Positions 8,578-18,095 are shown, numbered from the stretch's first letter. The stretch: 50,138 bases of DNA from Paenibacillus solanacearum (GCF_910593845.1 NZ_CAJVAS010000044.1:1-50138), one strand, 5' to 3'. The notes: generated by a model from the letters alone, not told the origin. Made by a program: numbers and translations.

Positions 8578-8817
8578 TTAAGCCGCTTTTACGAAATAAG
8601 CTACCACGAGAGACAAAACAAAGAACACGACTGCCAGCGCCATCGTAAGACGAGACAAAAACAGTTCCAGTCCTCTCGCCTTCTGCTTTCCGAACAGATG
8701 CTCCGCTCCCCCGGAGATGGCACCGGATAAACCCGCGCTCTTGCCTGGCTGCAGCAGCACAGCCGCAATCAAACCAAGCGATGCGATGACCAATATGATC
8801 TTAAGTACAACTTCCAT
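8578..8817 (-). CDS. secG: Preprotein translocase subunit SecG
   Basis: 79 residues, two membrane segments (about 2-22 and 53-75) separated by the conserved cytoplasmic loop LLQPGKSAGLSGAISGGAEH then LFGKQKARG, the hallmark of SecG in the SecYEG channel. The frame is open further upstream to 8901, but ATG 8817 is chosen because AGGAGGTGGAAAT lies directly before it and the protein then has normal length. It has its own promoter and terminator, so it appears to be transcribed alone. Confidence 0.95.
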   Translation of the reverse strand: MEVVLKIILVIASLGLIAAVLLQPGKSAGLSGAISGGAEHLFGKQKARGLELFLSRLTMALAVVFFVLSLVVAYFVKAA

Positions 8818-8872
8818 ATTTCCACCTCCTGCAAGCTTGAAACAATCTTGTCCGAAAATAGACAGTATGAGT

Positions 8873-8901
8873 ATTATAGCATAAAAAAAAAGGGCTGACA
8901 A
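8873..8901 (-). promoter_or_regulatory. secG promoter
   Basis: On the minus strand TTGTCA (8896-8901), a 17-bp spacer and TATAAT (8873-8878) form a near-consensus SigA promoter. The -35 lies inside the stem of the terminator of the upstream gene. Confidence 0.85.
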
Positions 8902-8924
8902 ATCCGAACCCGGATCATCAGCCC
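8883..8924 (-). terminator. Terminator of the sugar-phosphate isomerase-like gene
   Basis: On the minus strand GGGCTGATGATCCGGGTTCG folds with ATTTGTCAGCCC (outer GGGCTGA/TCAGCCC, inner ATCCG/CGGAT), followed by nine T. It overlaps the secG promoter. Confidence 0.85.
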
Positions 8925-8939
8925 CTCGGTTATCACGTT

Positions 8940-9701
8940 TTAAGCAATGCCGATCGATTTCAAATACTCGATGCTCATCTGCACCGACTCCAGCGCCGGC
9001 CTCTGGCAGCGATCCTGCTCTACGATATAGTACTCGACGCCGGCTTCTTCCGCCACCTCGAAGATCGGCTTGTAATCGATAATGCCGTGTCCGACCTCGG
9101 CAAACGTCCCTTCCGCATCATCGGCCATATCCTTCACATGAATTAGCGGCGCCCGGCCTTTGTAGGACAGTAAGTATGCTTTCGGGTCATAACCGCCCTT
9201 TTTCACCCAATACAAGTCCAGTTCCGCCTTCATCAGGTCGCTGCTGACCGACTGATACATACGGTCCAGGATCGGCCTCCCGGTTGAAGCCGTCTGAAAT
9301 TCGAACGCATGATTATGGTAAGCGAATTGAAGGCCGCTGCGCTTTACTTCTTCGCCGATCCGGGCGAACTTCTCCATCAGCCGCTGAAAGCTCTCCTCTT
9401 CTTGGAGCAGCTTCTCGTCAAGCCAAGGGCAAACTATATATTTCGCTCCGATCTCAAGACTGTATTCGATCTGCTGATGAAGCTCATTATCCAGAAGCTG
9501 AAGCCCGACATGACTTGAAGGAGCGGCGAGCCCGAGATCGCCGAGCACCTGCTTCATCTCCTTGGCCGGGATGCCGCCGTAGCCTGCAAATTCGACAGCC
9601 CGATATCCAAGCTCCGCCACCTTGCGCAGCGTGCCGATAAAATCATGCTTTGTCTCTTCCCGAAGCGTATAAAGCTGCAGCCCTACCGGAATGTTCGCCA
9701 T
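8940..9701 (-). CDS. Sugar phosphate isomerase/epimerase (AP endonuclease 2-like TIM barrel)
   Basis: 253 residues with the TIM-barrel pattern of this family: GLQLYTLREE at the start, GYRAVEFAGYGG (metal-ligand Glu), SSHVGLQ, AYHNHAFEF (His region), AELDLYWVKKGG (Asp), LIHVKDM (His) and a final YYIVEQD (Glu). These ligands fit a divalent metal-dependent keto-sugar isomerase or inosose dehydratase; the substrate cannot be told from sequence. ATG 9701 is preceded by AAAGGAGAGGTACT. The gene lies 12 bp after the M50 peptidase gene and may be cotranscribed with it. Confidence 0.85.
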   Translation of the reverse strand: MANIPVGLQLYTLREETKHDFIGTLRKVAELGYRAVEFAGYGGIPAKEMKQVLGDLGLAAPSSHVGLQLLDNELHQQIEYSLEIGAKYIVCPWLDEKLLQEEESFQRLMEKFARIGEEVKRSGLQFAYHNHAFEFQTASTGRPILDRMYQSVSSDLMKAELDLYWVKKGGYDPKAYLLSYKGRAPLIHVKDMADDAEGTFAEVGHGIIDYKPIFEVAEEAGVEYYIVEQDRCQRPALESVQMSIEYLKSIGIA

Positions 9702-9713
9702 AGTACCTCTCCT

Positions 9714-10412
9714 TTATTCATCATACTGAGTCTGATATCGCTGAGGGCGGCTCGATGGTTTCTTCCCGCCCAAGAAATGTCCGATCGCCCGAACCGCGCA
9801 CCATAGCGCAAAGAGCGTGAAGATCAAGGCCCATCCGATCGCTGGAATCGGCGTCGCAAGGCTGAGATTCGTCGCATCGCCGGCTTTGGCCGGATCGTCC
9901 CAGGTATACAAAATGAGCGAGAACGGCCCGAACACGGATTCCTCCAGTGTGAGGAACGCCAGCAGCAAATAATACAAATCCATGAGCCACTTCGGCATAA
10001 AGGCGAGCATCAGCACGTTAAGAATGACGAAGCCGAGCAGCCACATGACCCCGAACTCGTTGCGTACGAAAAAGACAAGCGACACAATGGCAATGACCGT
10101 CATGACCTGCAGGCCAAGCCGCTGCCTGCCGCGAGACCGCTGCTTGAACAGAAACAGCGCAAACAAAGAAGCGGTCGTATACCCCGCCAGCGCAATCGGA
10201 ATGAGACTCCATCGAGACGTCACCTGCGAGTAGGTTACCCCACTGTGATTGGCGAACAGCTCGATCTTCATCACATTGCCGGACAGCAGCAAGGTTACCA
10301 CCGCATGGCCAAACTCATGAATTGTCGTGTCGAGATTGCGAAAAAAATCGCTGAAGGGAATCAAATGGGTTAAAAAAGCCGATACCACGAGAAACAGTAT
10401 TGTCTTTATCAT
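9714..10412 (-). CDS. M50-family membrane metallopeptidase
   Basis: 232 residues, mostly membrane segments. HEFGH at residues 32-36 is the zinc-binding HExxH motif, in the first helices as in site-2-protease/M50B-like proteins. Later helices include LGFVILNVLMLAF and LMDLYYLLLAFLTLEESVFG, where WLMD could supply the third ligand. There is a positively charged C-terminal tail. ATG 10412 follows GGAGGGGATCAT. Substrate unknown; relatives are usually annotated as M50 family or DUF proteins, and distinction from a regulated intramembrane protease such as SpoIVFB is not possible here. Confidence 0.75.
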   Translation of the reverse strand: MIKTILFLVVSAFLTHLIPFSDFFRNLDTTIHEFGHAVVTLLLSGNVMKIELFANHSGVTYSQVTSRWSLIPIALAGYTTASLFALFLFKQRSRGRQRLGLQVMTVIAIVSLVFFVRNEFGVMWLLGFVILNVLMLAFMPKWLMDLYYLLLAFLTLEESVFGPFSLILYTWDDPAKAGDATNLSLATPIPAIGWALIFTLFALWCAVRAIGHFLGGKKPSSRPQRYQTQYDE

Positions 10413-10503
10413 ATGATCCCCTCCGGGAGGAGTCAGGCTTTGAACTGCGTTGATGGCTCTCGGCTCGGCTGCGGGTCAGCGGGATTTGCCTCCGGTCGCT
10501 CTT

Positions 10504-10551
10504 GAAAACGGGTTCTCTATGAAAATTACCTGTCGGTAACAACCCGTTTTC
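10504..10551. repeat. Inverted repeat downstream of eno
   Basis: GAAAACGGGTT and AACCCGTTTTC are perfect 11-bp arms 26 bp apart, with an inner TTACC/GGTAA pair. No U-run follows on either strand, so it is not a classic terminator. It may still end eno mRNA or be a small repeat element. Confidence 0.55.
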
Positions 10552-10647
10552 AAAGGCGACACGTAAACTCTTCCGGCAAACCTCTGCCCTTCGCCTTTCG
10601 GCTCATCAAAAGGTCAAATGCCTGACAAATATATTAATGAAAAACGA

Positions 10648-11940
10648 TTATTTAAAGTTTTTCAAGTTGTAGAATGCCGTTTTGCCGCCGTATTGAGCGA
10701 CGCCGCCCAGTTGGTCTTCGATGCGGAGCAATTGGTTGTACTTCGCTACGCGGTCCGTACGGGACGGAGCGCCGGTTTTGATTTGGCCGGCATTTGTAGC
10801 AACGGCGATGTCGGCAATCGTGCTGTCTTCGCTTTCACCGGAACGGTGGGAAATAACCGCCGTGTAACCTGCGCGCTTCGCCATTTCGATCGCGTCGAAC
10901 GTCTCGGTCAGTGTACCGATTTGGTTCACTTTAACGAGGATCGAGTTGCCGATGCCGCCTTCGATCCCTTGGGACAAACGGTTCGTGTTCGTTACGAACA
11001 AGTCGTCGCCCACGAGCTGTACTTTGCTGCCGAGCTTGTCGGTAAGCAGCTTCCAGCCTTCCCAGTCGTCTTCGGAGCAGCCGTCTTCGATCGTGATGAT
11101 CGGGTATTTTTCCACCCAAGAAGCGAGGAAATCAACGAATTCAGCGGATGTGAACGATTTGCCTTCGCCTTCGAGATGGTATTTGCCGTCTTTGTAAAAC
11201 TCTGTGGACGCAACGTCCATACCGAGGAATACGTCAACTCCCGGCTTGTAGCCTGCGCGCTCGATCGCGGTAATGATCGTTTGGATCGCTTCTTCGTTGG
11301 AGCCCAGGTTCGGTGCGAAACCGCCCTCGTCGCCTACAGCCGTGTTCAAGCCTTTTTCCTTCAGTACCGCTTTCAGGCTGTGGAAAATTTCCGTGCCTGT
11401 GCGAAGCGCTTCTTTGAATGTAGGAGCGCCTACTGGCAATACCATGAACTCTTGTACGTCTACGTTGTTGTCCGCATGCGCGCCGCCGTTGATGATGTTC
11501 ATCATCGGAACCGGAAGTGTTTTGGAGTTGAAACCCCCGAGATATACGTAGAGCGGAACGTCCAGTGCTTCAGCCGCTGCGCGGGCAACCGCCATGGAAA
11601 CGGCCAGGATCGCGTTCGCGCCCAGTTTGGCTTTGTTCGGCGTGCCGTCGAGCTCGATCATGCGCTTGTCGATGCCCACTTGATCCAGCGAATTCATGCC
11701 GATAATTTCCGGAGCGATGATGTCGTTTACGTTCTCAACAGCTTTCAGAACGCCTTTGCCCAGGTAACGGGATTTGTCGCCGTCACGAAGCTCAACTGCT
11801 TCGTAAGCGCCGGTGGAGGCGCCGGAAGGCACGATCGCGCGGCCGCGTGCGCCGGATTCCAAATATACTTCTACTTCGACTGTCGGGTTACCGCGGGAGT
11901 CGAGAACTTCGCGAGCGTAAACGTTAGAGATTACAGTCAT
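10648..11940 (-). CDS. eno: Enolase
   Basis: Converts 2-phosphoglycerate to phosphoenolpyruvate. 430 residues, normal length. Signatures: AREVLDSRGNPTVEVEV at the N-terminus, SGASTGAYEAVELRDGD, the metal and acid-base regions VGDEGGFAPNLGSNEEA, TIEDG, QLVGDDLFVTN, and the catalytic loop SHRSGESEDSTIADIAVA. The open frame reaches 11952 with a GTG, but ATG 11940 sits nine bases after AAGGAGTG and gives the family's MTVISN start. It is the last gene of the cggR-gap-pgk-tpiA-gpmI-eno operon. Confidence 0.98.
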   Translation of the reverse strand: MTVISNVYAREVLDSRGNPTVEVEVYLESGARGRAIVPSGASTGAYEAVELRDGDKSRYLGKGVLKAVENVNDIIAPEIIGMNSLDQVGIDKRMIELDGTPNKAKLGANAILAVSMAVARAAAEALDVPLYVYLGGFNSKTLPVPMMNIINGGAHADNNVDVQEFMVLPVGAPTFKEALRTGTEIFHSLKAVLKEKGLNTAVGDEGGFAPNLGSNEEAIQTIITAIERAGYKPGVDVFLGMDVASTEFYKDGKYHLEGEGKSFTSAEFVDFLASWVEKYPIITIEDGCSEDDWEGWKLLTDKLGSKVQLVGDDLFVTNTNRLSQGIEGGIGNSILVKVNQIGTLTETFDAIEMAKRAGYTAVISHRSGESEDSTIADIAVATNAGQIKTGAPSRTDRVAKYNQLLRIEDQLGGVAQYGGKTAFYNLKNFK

Positions 11941-11986
11941 TGTCAGATACACTCCTTATTTGTTTTTATTAAGATCGTCGAAAAAT

Positions 11987-13528
11987 CTATTTGCCTGCAA
12001 GCAGCGACTTGCCGGTCATTTCCTGCGGCTGGGCCACACCGAGCAGCTCCAGCATCGTAGGGGCGATATCCGCCAAAATGCCATCGTTTCTTAGTGTAGC
12101 ATGTTTGCGTGTCAATATAAATGGCACAGGGTTCGTCGTATGCGCCGTATTGCGGGTACCGTCCGGATTGGTCACAACGTCCGCGTTGCCGTGGTCGGCC
12201 GTGATCAGTGCGACCCCTCCTTTGGCAAGAACGGCTTCCACCACTTTACCGAGGCAATCGTCCGTCGCTTCCACGGCCTTGATCGTCGGTTCCAGCAAGC
12301 CGGAATGTCCGACCATGTCCGGATTGGCGAAGTTCAGGATAATGACGTCCTGGCGCTCGGCCTCGATTTCTTTGACTGCAGCTTCCGCAACTTCGTATGC
12401 GCTCATCTCCGGCTGCAGATCGTAGGTTGCAACCTTCGGCGAATTGATCAGAATGCGGGTTTCACCCGGCAATTCCACATCCCGGCCGCCGCTGAAGAAG
12501 AACGTCACGTGCGGATATTTTTCCGTTTCGGCAATGCGGAGCTGCTTCAGGTTGTTTTGCACAAGCACTTCGCCGAGCGTATTATCGAGGTTTTTCGGTT
12601 TATACGCGACATAGCCGCCAACCGTTTCGCTGAACAGCGTCAAGCAGACGTAGTACAAGTCCTTCGGCGCTTTGTCGCCGCGGTCGAAGCCGCGGAAGTC
12701 GCTGTTCGTGAACACTTGCGATAGCTGAATGGCTCGGTCCGGACGGAAGTTGAAGAAGACGACCGCATCGCCGGACTCCACCAAGCCAACCGGTGTGCCG
12801 TCAGCTTTCGTAATGACCGTTGGCATGACGAATTCGTCGAATACCGAGCGTTCATACGATTCTTTGATCGCAGCCATCGGATCTTGATACTGCGGCCCTT
12901 CGCCGTAAACCATCGCGCGGTACGATTTTTCCGTACGCTCCCAGCGCTTGTCACGGTCCATCGCATAATAGCGGCCCTGCACGGTTGCAATCCGGCCGGT
13001 GCCGATCTCTGCGATTTTGGCTTGCAGCTCTTCCATATACTTCACGGCACTGTCCGGCGCAACATCGCGGCCGTCCAGGAACGCATGAATGTATACTTCC
13101 TCAAACTGCTCCCGCTTGCATACTTCCAGAAGCGCGAACAAATGCGCGATATGGCTATGTACGCCGCCGTCGGACAGCAGTCCGTACAAGTGAAGCTTCT
13201 TGCCGTTCTCCTTCGCATAGCGAATGGCGCCAAGAATCGTCTCATTCTCGAAAAACTCGCCTTCGCGGATCGACTTGGAAATCCGGGTCAAATCTTGATA
13301 TACGGTACGACCCGCACCGATATTCAGGTGGCCGACCTCCGAGTTGCCCATTTGCCCTTCCGGCAGCCCTACGGCTTCGCCGCAAGCGGTCAGCGTCGTA
13401 TTCGGATATTCCGCCCAATACCGGTCATAGTTCGGCTTCTTCGCCTGCGCCACCGCGTTGCCTTGGGTGTCGCCGCGAAGGCCGAAGCCGTCAAGAATGA
13501 TGAGTGCTACCGGTTTCGGTCTGGACAT
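11987..13528 (-). CDS. gpmI: 2,3-bisphosphoglycerate-independent phosphoglycerate mutase
   Basis: Interconverts 3- and 2-phosphoglycerate with two Mn ions and a phosphoserine. 513 residues, alkaline phosphatase superfamily. ALIILDGFG gives the first metal Asp, GQMGNSEVGHLNIGAGR the catalytic Ser loop, and FANPDMVGHSG with ALITADHGNAD the remaining metal ligands. ATG 13528 is placed one base after the tpiA stop; the upstream residues to 13546 read tpiA sequence out of frame. GAGGGGG is the ribosome site. Mn-dependent mutases of this type are common in spore formers. Confidence 0.97.
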   Translation of the reverse strand: MSRPKPVALIILDGFGLRGDTQGNAVAQAKKPNYDRYWAEYPNTTLTACGEAVGLPEGQMGNSEVGHLNIGAGRTVYQDLTRISKSIREGEFFENETILGAIRYAKENGKKLHLYGLLSDGGVHSHIAHLFALLEVCKREQFEEVYIHAFLDGRDVAPDSAVKYMEELQAKIAEIGTGRIATVQGRYYAMDRDKRWERTEKSYRAMVYGEGPQYQDPMAAIKESYERSVFDEFVMPTVITKADGTPVGLVESGDAVVFFNFRPDRAIQLSQVFTNSDFRGFDRGDKAPKDLYYVCLTLFSETVGGYVAYKPKNLDNTLGEVLVQNNLKQLRIAETEKYPHVTFFFSGGRDVELPGETRILINSPKVATYDLQPEMSAYEVAEAAVKEIEAERQDVIILNFANPDMVGHSGLLEPTIKAVEATDDCLGKVVEAVLAKGGVALITADHGNADVVTNPDGTRNTAHTTNPVPFILTRKHATLRNDGILADIAPTMLELLGVAQPQEMTGKSLLAGK

Positions 13529-13529
13529 C

Positions 13530-14282
13530 TTACTTGGCCCCCTCAACCAGCGCGATGTAGGATGCAGGCTCCAGGCTGGCGCCGCCTACAAGCGCGCCGT
13601 CGATATCCGGCTGCTGCATGTATTCGCCGATATTGTTCGGCTTGACGCTGCCGCCGTACTGGATGCGAATCGCTTCCGCCGTGCCGGCGCCGTACAAGCC
13701 CGCGATCAATTCGCGGATGTAGCTGATCACTTCGTTGGCATCGTCTGCAGTCGACGATTTGCCTGTTCCGATCGCCCAGATCGGCTCGTACGCGATGACC
13801 ACTTGGGCCGCTTGCTCTGCGCTCAGACCGGCAAAAGCCGCTTCCGTTTGCACTTTGCATACGTCCTTCGTTTGCCCCGCTTCCCGCTCTTCCAGCTTTT
13901 CGCCCACGCACAAGATCGGTGTCAAGCCGTGCTTGAACGCCGCTTGCACTTTCTTGTTGACGATTTCGTCCGTTTCCAGGAAGTAAGCGCGGCGCTCGGA
14001 GTGGCCGATGATAACGTACTCCACGCCAAGATCCTTCAGCATCACGCCGCTGATTTCGCCGGTGAACGCGCCGCTGTCTTCGAAGTGAAGGTTTTGTGCG
14101 CCGACTTTGAGCGCCGTTCCTTTGACCGCTTCAACAAGCGCAGGGAGATTCGTGTAAGGCGCGCAAATGACGCTGTCGACGCCGTCTACTTCCGCTTTGC
14201 CTTTGACTTCATTTACGAAGGACACCGCTTCCTGTACGGTTTTGAACATTTTCCAGTTGCCTGCAATGATCGGTTTACGCAT
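13530..14282 (-). CDS. tpiA: Triosephosphate isomerase
   Basis: Interconverts dihydroxyacetone phosphate and glyceraldehyde 3-phosphate. 250 residues, one TIM barrel. The family's NWKM appears at residues 9-12, the electrophilic His in YVIIGHSERR, the catalytic Glu in VIAYEPIWAIGTGK, and the phosphate-binding IQYGGSVKP near the end. It starts 15 bp after pgk and almost touches gpmI, so these genes are tightly cotranscribed. Confidence 0.98.
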   Translation of the reverse strand: MRKPIIAGNWKMFKTVQEAVSFVNEVKGKAEVDGVDSVICAPYTNLPALVEAVKGTALKVGAQNLHFEDSGAFTGEISGVMLKDLGVEYVIIGHSERRAYFLETDEIVNKKVQAAFKHGLTPILCVGEKLEEREAGQTKDVCKVQTEAAFAGLSAEQAAQVVIAYEPIWAIGTGKSSTADDANEVISYIRELIAGLYGAGTAEAIRIQYGGSVKPNNIGEYMQQPDIDGALVGGASLEPASYIALVEGAK

Positions 14283-14297
14283 AATCCGTTCGCCTCC

Positions 14298-15479
14298 TTA
14301 TTTATCGTTCAGTGCAACGACGCCCGGAAGCGCCTTGCCTTCCATAAACTCAAGGGATGCTCCGCCACCGGTGGAAATATGATCCATTTTGTCAGCCAAA
14401 TGGAACTTTTCAACCGCTGCAGCCGAATCGCCGCCGCCGATGACAGTGTAACCCGACGTAGCTGCGCAAGCTTCCGCTACCGCCTTCGTTCCGTTTGCAT
14501 ACGGCTCAAGCTCGAATACGCCCATCGGCCCGTTCCATACGACCAGCTTGGAATTTTGAATCGTCTCTGCATACATCTCGCGCGTTTTCGGCCCGATGTC
14601 GAATGCTTCCCAATCCGCCGGAATGGAATCGACCGGCACGACTTTCGTATTGGCCGTTGCACTGAAAGCATCGCCGACTACGACGTCAACCGGCAAGAGG
14701 AAATTGACTCCCTTCTCCTGCGCGCGGCGCTCGAACTGCTGTACAAGCTCCAGACGATCGTTATCCACGAGCGATTTGCCGATCTCCAGTCCTCTGGACT
14801 TGAAGAACGTATAGGACAAGCCGCCGCCGATGATGATGTTGTCGGCGATTTCGATCAGCTTCTCGATGACCGCAATTTTGTCTTTCACTTTCGCGCCGCC
14901 GACGATTGCCGTGAACGGACGGTCCGGGTTGTTGAGCGCCTTGCCCAACACTTCCAGCTCTTTCTCCATCAGCAGGCCGGATACGGCTGGCAAATGATGC
15001 GCGATGCCTTCGGTCGAAGCGTGTGCGCGGTGAGCGGCGCCGAACGCGTCGTTGACGTACAGGTCAGCCAGCTCCGCAAATGCTTTGGCCAGCTCCGAAT
15101 CATTCTTCTCTTCGCCATCATAGAACCGAACATTCTCAAGCAGCAGCACGTCGCCGTCCTTCAGTTCCGCAACTTTCGCTTTAACCGCGTCGCCGATCGC
15201 TTCGTCCGCTTTGGCTACCGGGCTGCCGAGCAATTCGGACAAACGCGCCGCTACCGGCGTCAGACGCAGCTCTTCGACGACTTGTCCTTTGGGACGACCC
15301 AGGTGGCTCGCCAAAATCACTTTCGCGCCGCGCTCCGTCAAATACTTGATTGTCGGAACCGCCCCGCGAATCCGCGTATCGTCGGTAATTGCGCCGTTAT
15401 CGAGCGGTACATTGAAATCTACGCGAACAAACACTTTTTTGCCGCTTACTTCTACGTCACGAACGCTTTTCTTGTTCAT
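14298..15479 (-). CDS. pgk: Phosphoglycerate kinase
   Basis: Makes ATP from 1,3-bisphosphoglycerate. 393 residues. VFVRVDFNVPLDNG and ILASHLGRPKG mark the substrate half; IVGGAKVKDKIAVI, NGPMGVFE and VIGGGDSAAAVEKF mark the nucleotide half. ATG 15479 has AGGAGGCGACGATCG before it. It is separated from gap by 234 bp containing a long inverted-repeat structure, unusual inside an otherwise tightly packed operon. Confidence 0.98.
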   Translation of the reverse strand: MNKKSVRDVEVSGKKVFVRVDFNVPLDNGAITDDTRIRGAVPTIKYLTERGAKVILASHLGRPKGQVVEELRLTPVAARLSELLGSPVAKADEAIGDAVKAKVAELKDGDVLLLENVRFYDGEEKNDSELAKAFAELADLYVNDAFGAAHRAHASTEGIAHHLPAVSGLLMEKELEVLGKALNNPDRPFTAIVGGAKVKDKIAVIEKLIEIADNIIIGGGLSYTFFKSRGLEIGKSLVDNDRLELVQQFERRAQEKGVNFLLPVDVVVGDAFSATANTKVVPVDSIPADWEAFDIGPKTREMYAETIQNSKLVVWNGPMGVFELEPYANGTKAVAEACAATSGYTVIGGGDSAAAVEKFHLADKMDHISTGGGASLEFMEGKALPGVVALNDK

Positions 15480-15533
15480 CGATCGTCGCCTCCTGAATGG
15501 TTGTTCACTCTTATGCTTCTATCCGAACACACA

Positions 15534-15710
15534 AAAATTGTGGGCATAAGCACGGTTCATGCTGAAATGCACCTCGCGCGCCGCCTGCGCCTACCCGGGC
15601 CAGGAAAGACATTCAGCCATTTGCCGATGCTCTTCCGGGACCTTCGAGTACACGCCAGCAGAGTGCCGCGAGGTGCGTTTCAAACACTACAAGCTCATTT
15701 CCACAATTTT
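15534..15710. other. Long inverted-repeat structure between gap and pgk (ncRNA or small repeat element)
   Basis: Two nested pairs of arms define a 177-bp hairpin: outer AAAATTGTGG (15534-15543) with CCACAATTTT (15701-15710), and inner GAAATGCACCTCGCG (15564-15578) with CGCGAGGTGCGTTTC (15667-15681, one mismatch). The two unpaired sides between outer and inner arms are 20 and 22 nt, then about 88 nt close the loop. Such a rod with a central bubble could be a structured RNA, or it could be an inverted-repeat mobile element such as a MITE. No coding frame fits it. Confidence 0.5.
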
Positions 15711-15713
15711 AAA

Positions 15714-16721
<1,008 letters not shown>

Positions 16722-16808
16722 GATTGTGTTCCTCCCAGAATGATAGTTTTTGTCTGCCCGTTCCGGCGTTAGGCACGCCGTCCGCTGCAGCTTGTTGGCT
16801 CGGTTCGT

Positions 16809-16866
16809 GCAGGCATTGCCTGCGCCAAAGGATACCAACTATTTCAAGACAGGCATTTGGCCTGTC
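16809..16866 (-). other. Hairpins between cggR and gap
   Basis: GACAGG/CCTGTC (16848-16866) overlaps the cggR stop codon and GCAGGC/GCCTGC lies at 16809-16823; a third, CGGCG/CGCCG, lies at about 16772-16788. In B. subtilis the cggR-gapA transcript is cut near this point and the gapA part is stabilised, so these are candidate 5' protectors. The role here is inferred. Confidence 0.5.
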
Positions 16867-17893
16867 ATGATGACAATCTTTGCACGATCTCCAGCGCCGC
16901 CGCCTCGTCCGTGACGAGCACATTCTCATGACCGTGACGCAGCACCGAAGTAATCGCTTCGCCCTTGCTCTTGCCGCCGGCGATGCCGATGACCATATCC
17001 ATTTCGTGAATGTCCTCGATCCGAAGTCCCACGGTCGGCATCTTCTGCAAAATGTGGCCCTGCCTGTCGAAGTAATACCCAAACGCCTCTGCAAGCGCTC
17101 CGTCGCGCCGCAAGCTTTCCGTCGTCTCCGGGTCTACCTTGCGCCGTCTGGCCATCACCATAGCTTCCCCGATCCCGTGAACGACCATCCGCGCTCTGCG
17201 GATGAATTGGATAATCTCGGCAATGCTCTGATCCTGCATCAGCGACTGGTACGCTTCTTCGCCAAGATAATACGGAACGTGCAGCAGCCTGTAGCTTGCT
17301 CCGGTTTTCTTCGCCATCGTCGAAGCGATCGTATTCGCCTCCAGCTCCACGCTTTCCCCGAGTCCACCCCGCGCCGGTACGAACCAGCAGCCCTTGAGCG
17401 GCGTCGTTGCGGTCATATGGTAGGCGACCTCAGCCAGCGTCGATCCTCCCGTTACGGCGATAACTTCATCCTCTGCGATCAGCTTGCGCAGCACGACGGC
17501 GCCGGCGCGTCCAAGCTCCTTCTTCGTATGAGGAGAGACATCCGAATCGCCCGGTACGATAACGACCTGCTTCAGACCGTAATACGAACGGATTCGCTCT
17601 TCCAGCTCGGTAAGGCCGAATAAATCCTTCACCAGCGGCTCAATGGAATCAAGCAGCTGCCGGCCGGCCGGACTGATCCGCATCCCGGACGACTCCACCT
17701 CGATGAGGCCCTGCTCCTTCAAAAAATCCACTTCCGCGCGAAGGATGCGTTCCGTCGTGTTAAGCGAAACGGCCAGCGATCGCCTGCCTACCGATCCGGA
17801 CACGAAAATGTAGTGCAGAATCGTATAGCGTTTCTTCATCGTATCCATTAAATCCGGAAGAAGCTGTTTTTGAATATCGAGAATTTCTCTCAC
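16865..17893 (-). CDS. cggR: Central glycolytic genes regulator CggR
   Basis: Repressor of the gap operon that responds to fructose-1,6-bisphosphate. 342 residues, like the B. subtilis protein. The N-terminus holds a winged helix (MKKRYTILHYIFVSGSVGRR, then LNTTERILRAEVDFLKEQGL). The rest is a SorC/DeoR-type sugar-binding domain with VIAVTGGSTLAEVA and GIAGGKSKGEAI. The frame is open to 17956, but GTG 17893 has GGAGGGAGTGAGCTT before it and places the CggR operator outside the coding region. It is the first gene of the operon and is probably autoregulated. Confidence 0.95.
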   Translation of the reverse strand: MREILDIQKQLLPDLMDTMKKRYTILHYIFVSGSVGRRSLAVSLNTTERILRAEVDFLKEQGLIEVESSGMRISPAGRQLLDSIEPLVKDLFGLTELEERIRSYYGLKQVVIVPGDSDVSPHTKKELGRAGAVVLRKLIAEDEVIAVTGGSTLAEVAYHMTATTPLKGCWFVPARGGLGESVELEANTIASTMAKKTGASYRLLHVPYYLGEEAYQSLMQDQSIAEIIQFIRRARMVVHGIGEAMVMARRRKVDPETTESLRRDGALAEAFGYYFDRQGHILQKMPTVGLRIEDIHEMDMVIGIAGGKSKGEAITSVLRHGHENVLVTDEAAALEIVQRLSS

Positions 17894-17917
17894 AAGCTCA
17901 CTCCCTCCTAAATCATG

Positions 17918-17953
17918 GACACTTTTTGTCCCGGTATAACATTTTAAGTCCCA
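17918..17953 (-). promoter_or_regulatory. CggR operator
   Basis: On the minus strand two direct half sites follow the known form CGGGAC-N6-TGTC-N4-CGGGAC-N6-TGTC: first TGGGAC-N6-TGTT, then, after four bases, CGGGAC-N6-TGTC. The match is nearly exact. It lies between the promoter and the cggR start, as in B. subtilis. Confidence 0.92.
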
Positions 17954-17997
17954 CAAGTTTCAAAAAAAGTCGCTAAGCTGTTCACTTAGCTGTCACT

Positions 17998-18026
17998 ATT
18001 ATAAACCAATTTTCGCCATGCTTCAA
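17998..18026 (-). promoter_or_regulatory. cggR-gap operon promoter
   Basis: TTGAAG (18021-18026), 17-bp spacer and TATAAT (17998-18003) on the minus strand. A hairpin GCTAAG/CTTAGC (17972-17990) lies at the expected transcript start and is followed by the CggR operator. Confidence 0.85.
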
Positions 18027-18095
18027 GTATTCAACATTCGATTTACGCTACTTTTGCATTGGAAATGTTTGTTCAAAAAAAATGCAGCCAGGCAG

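Noticed and set aside
10618..12060. A 480-codon plus-strand frame opposite eno
   Set aside because: Shadow of eno codons; no ribosome site and no family motif.
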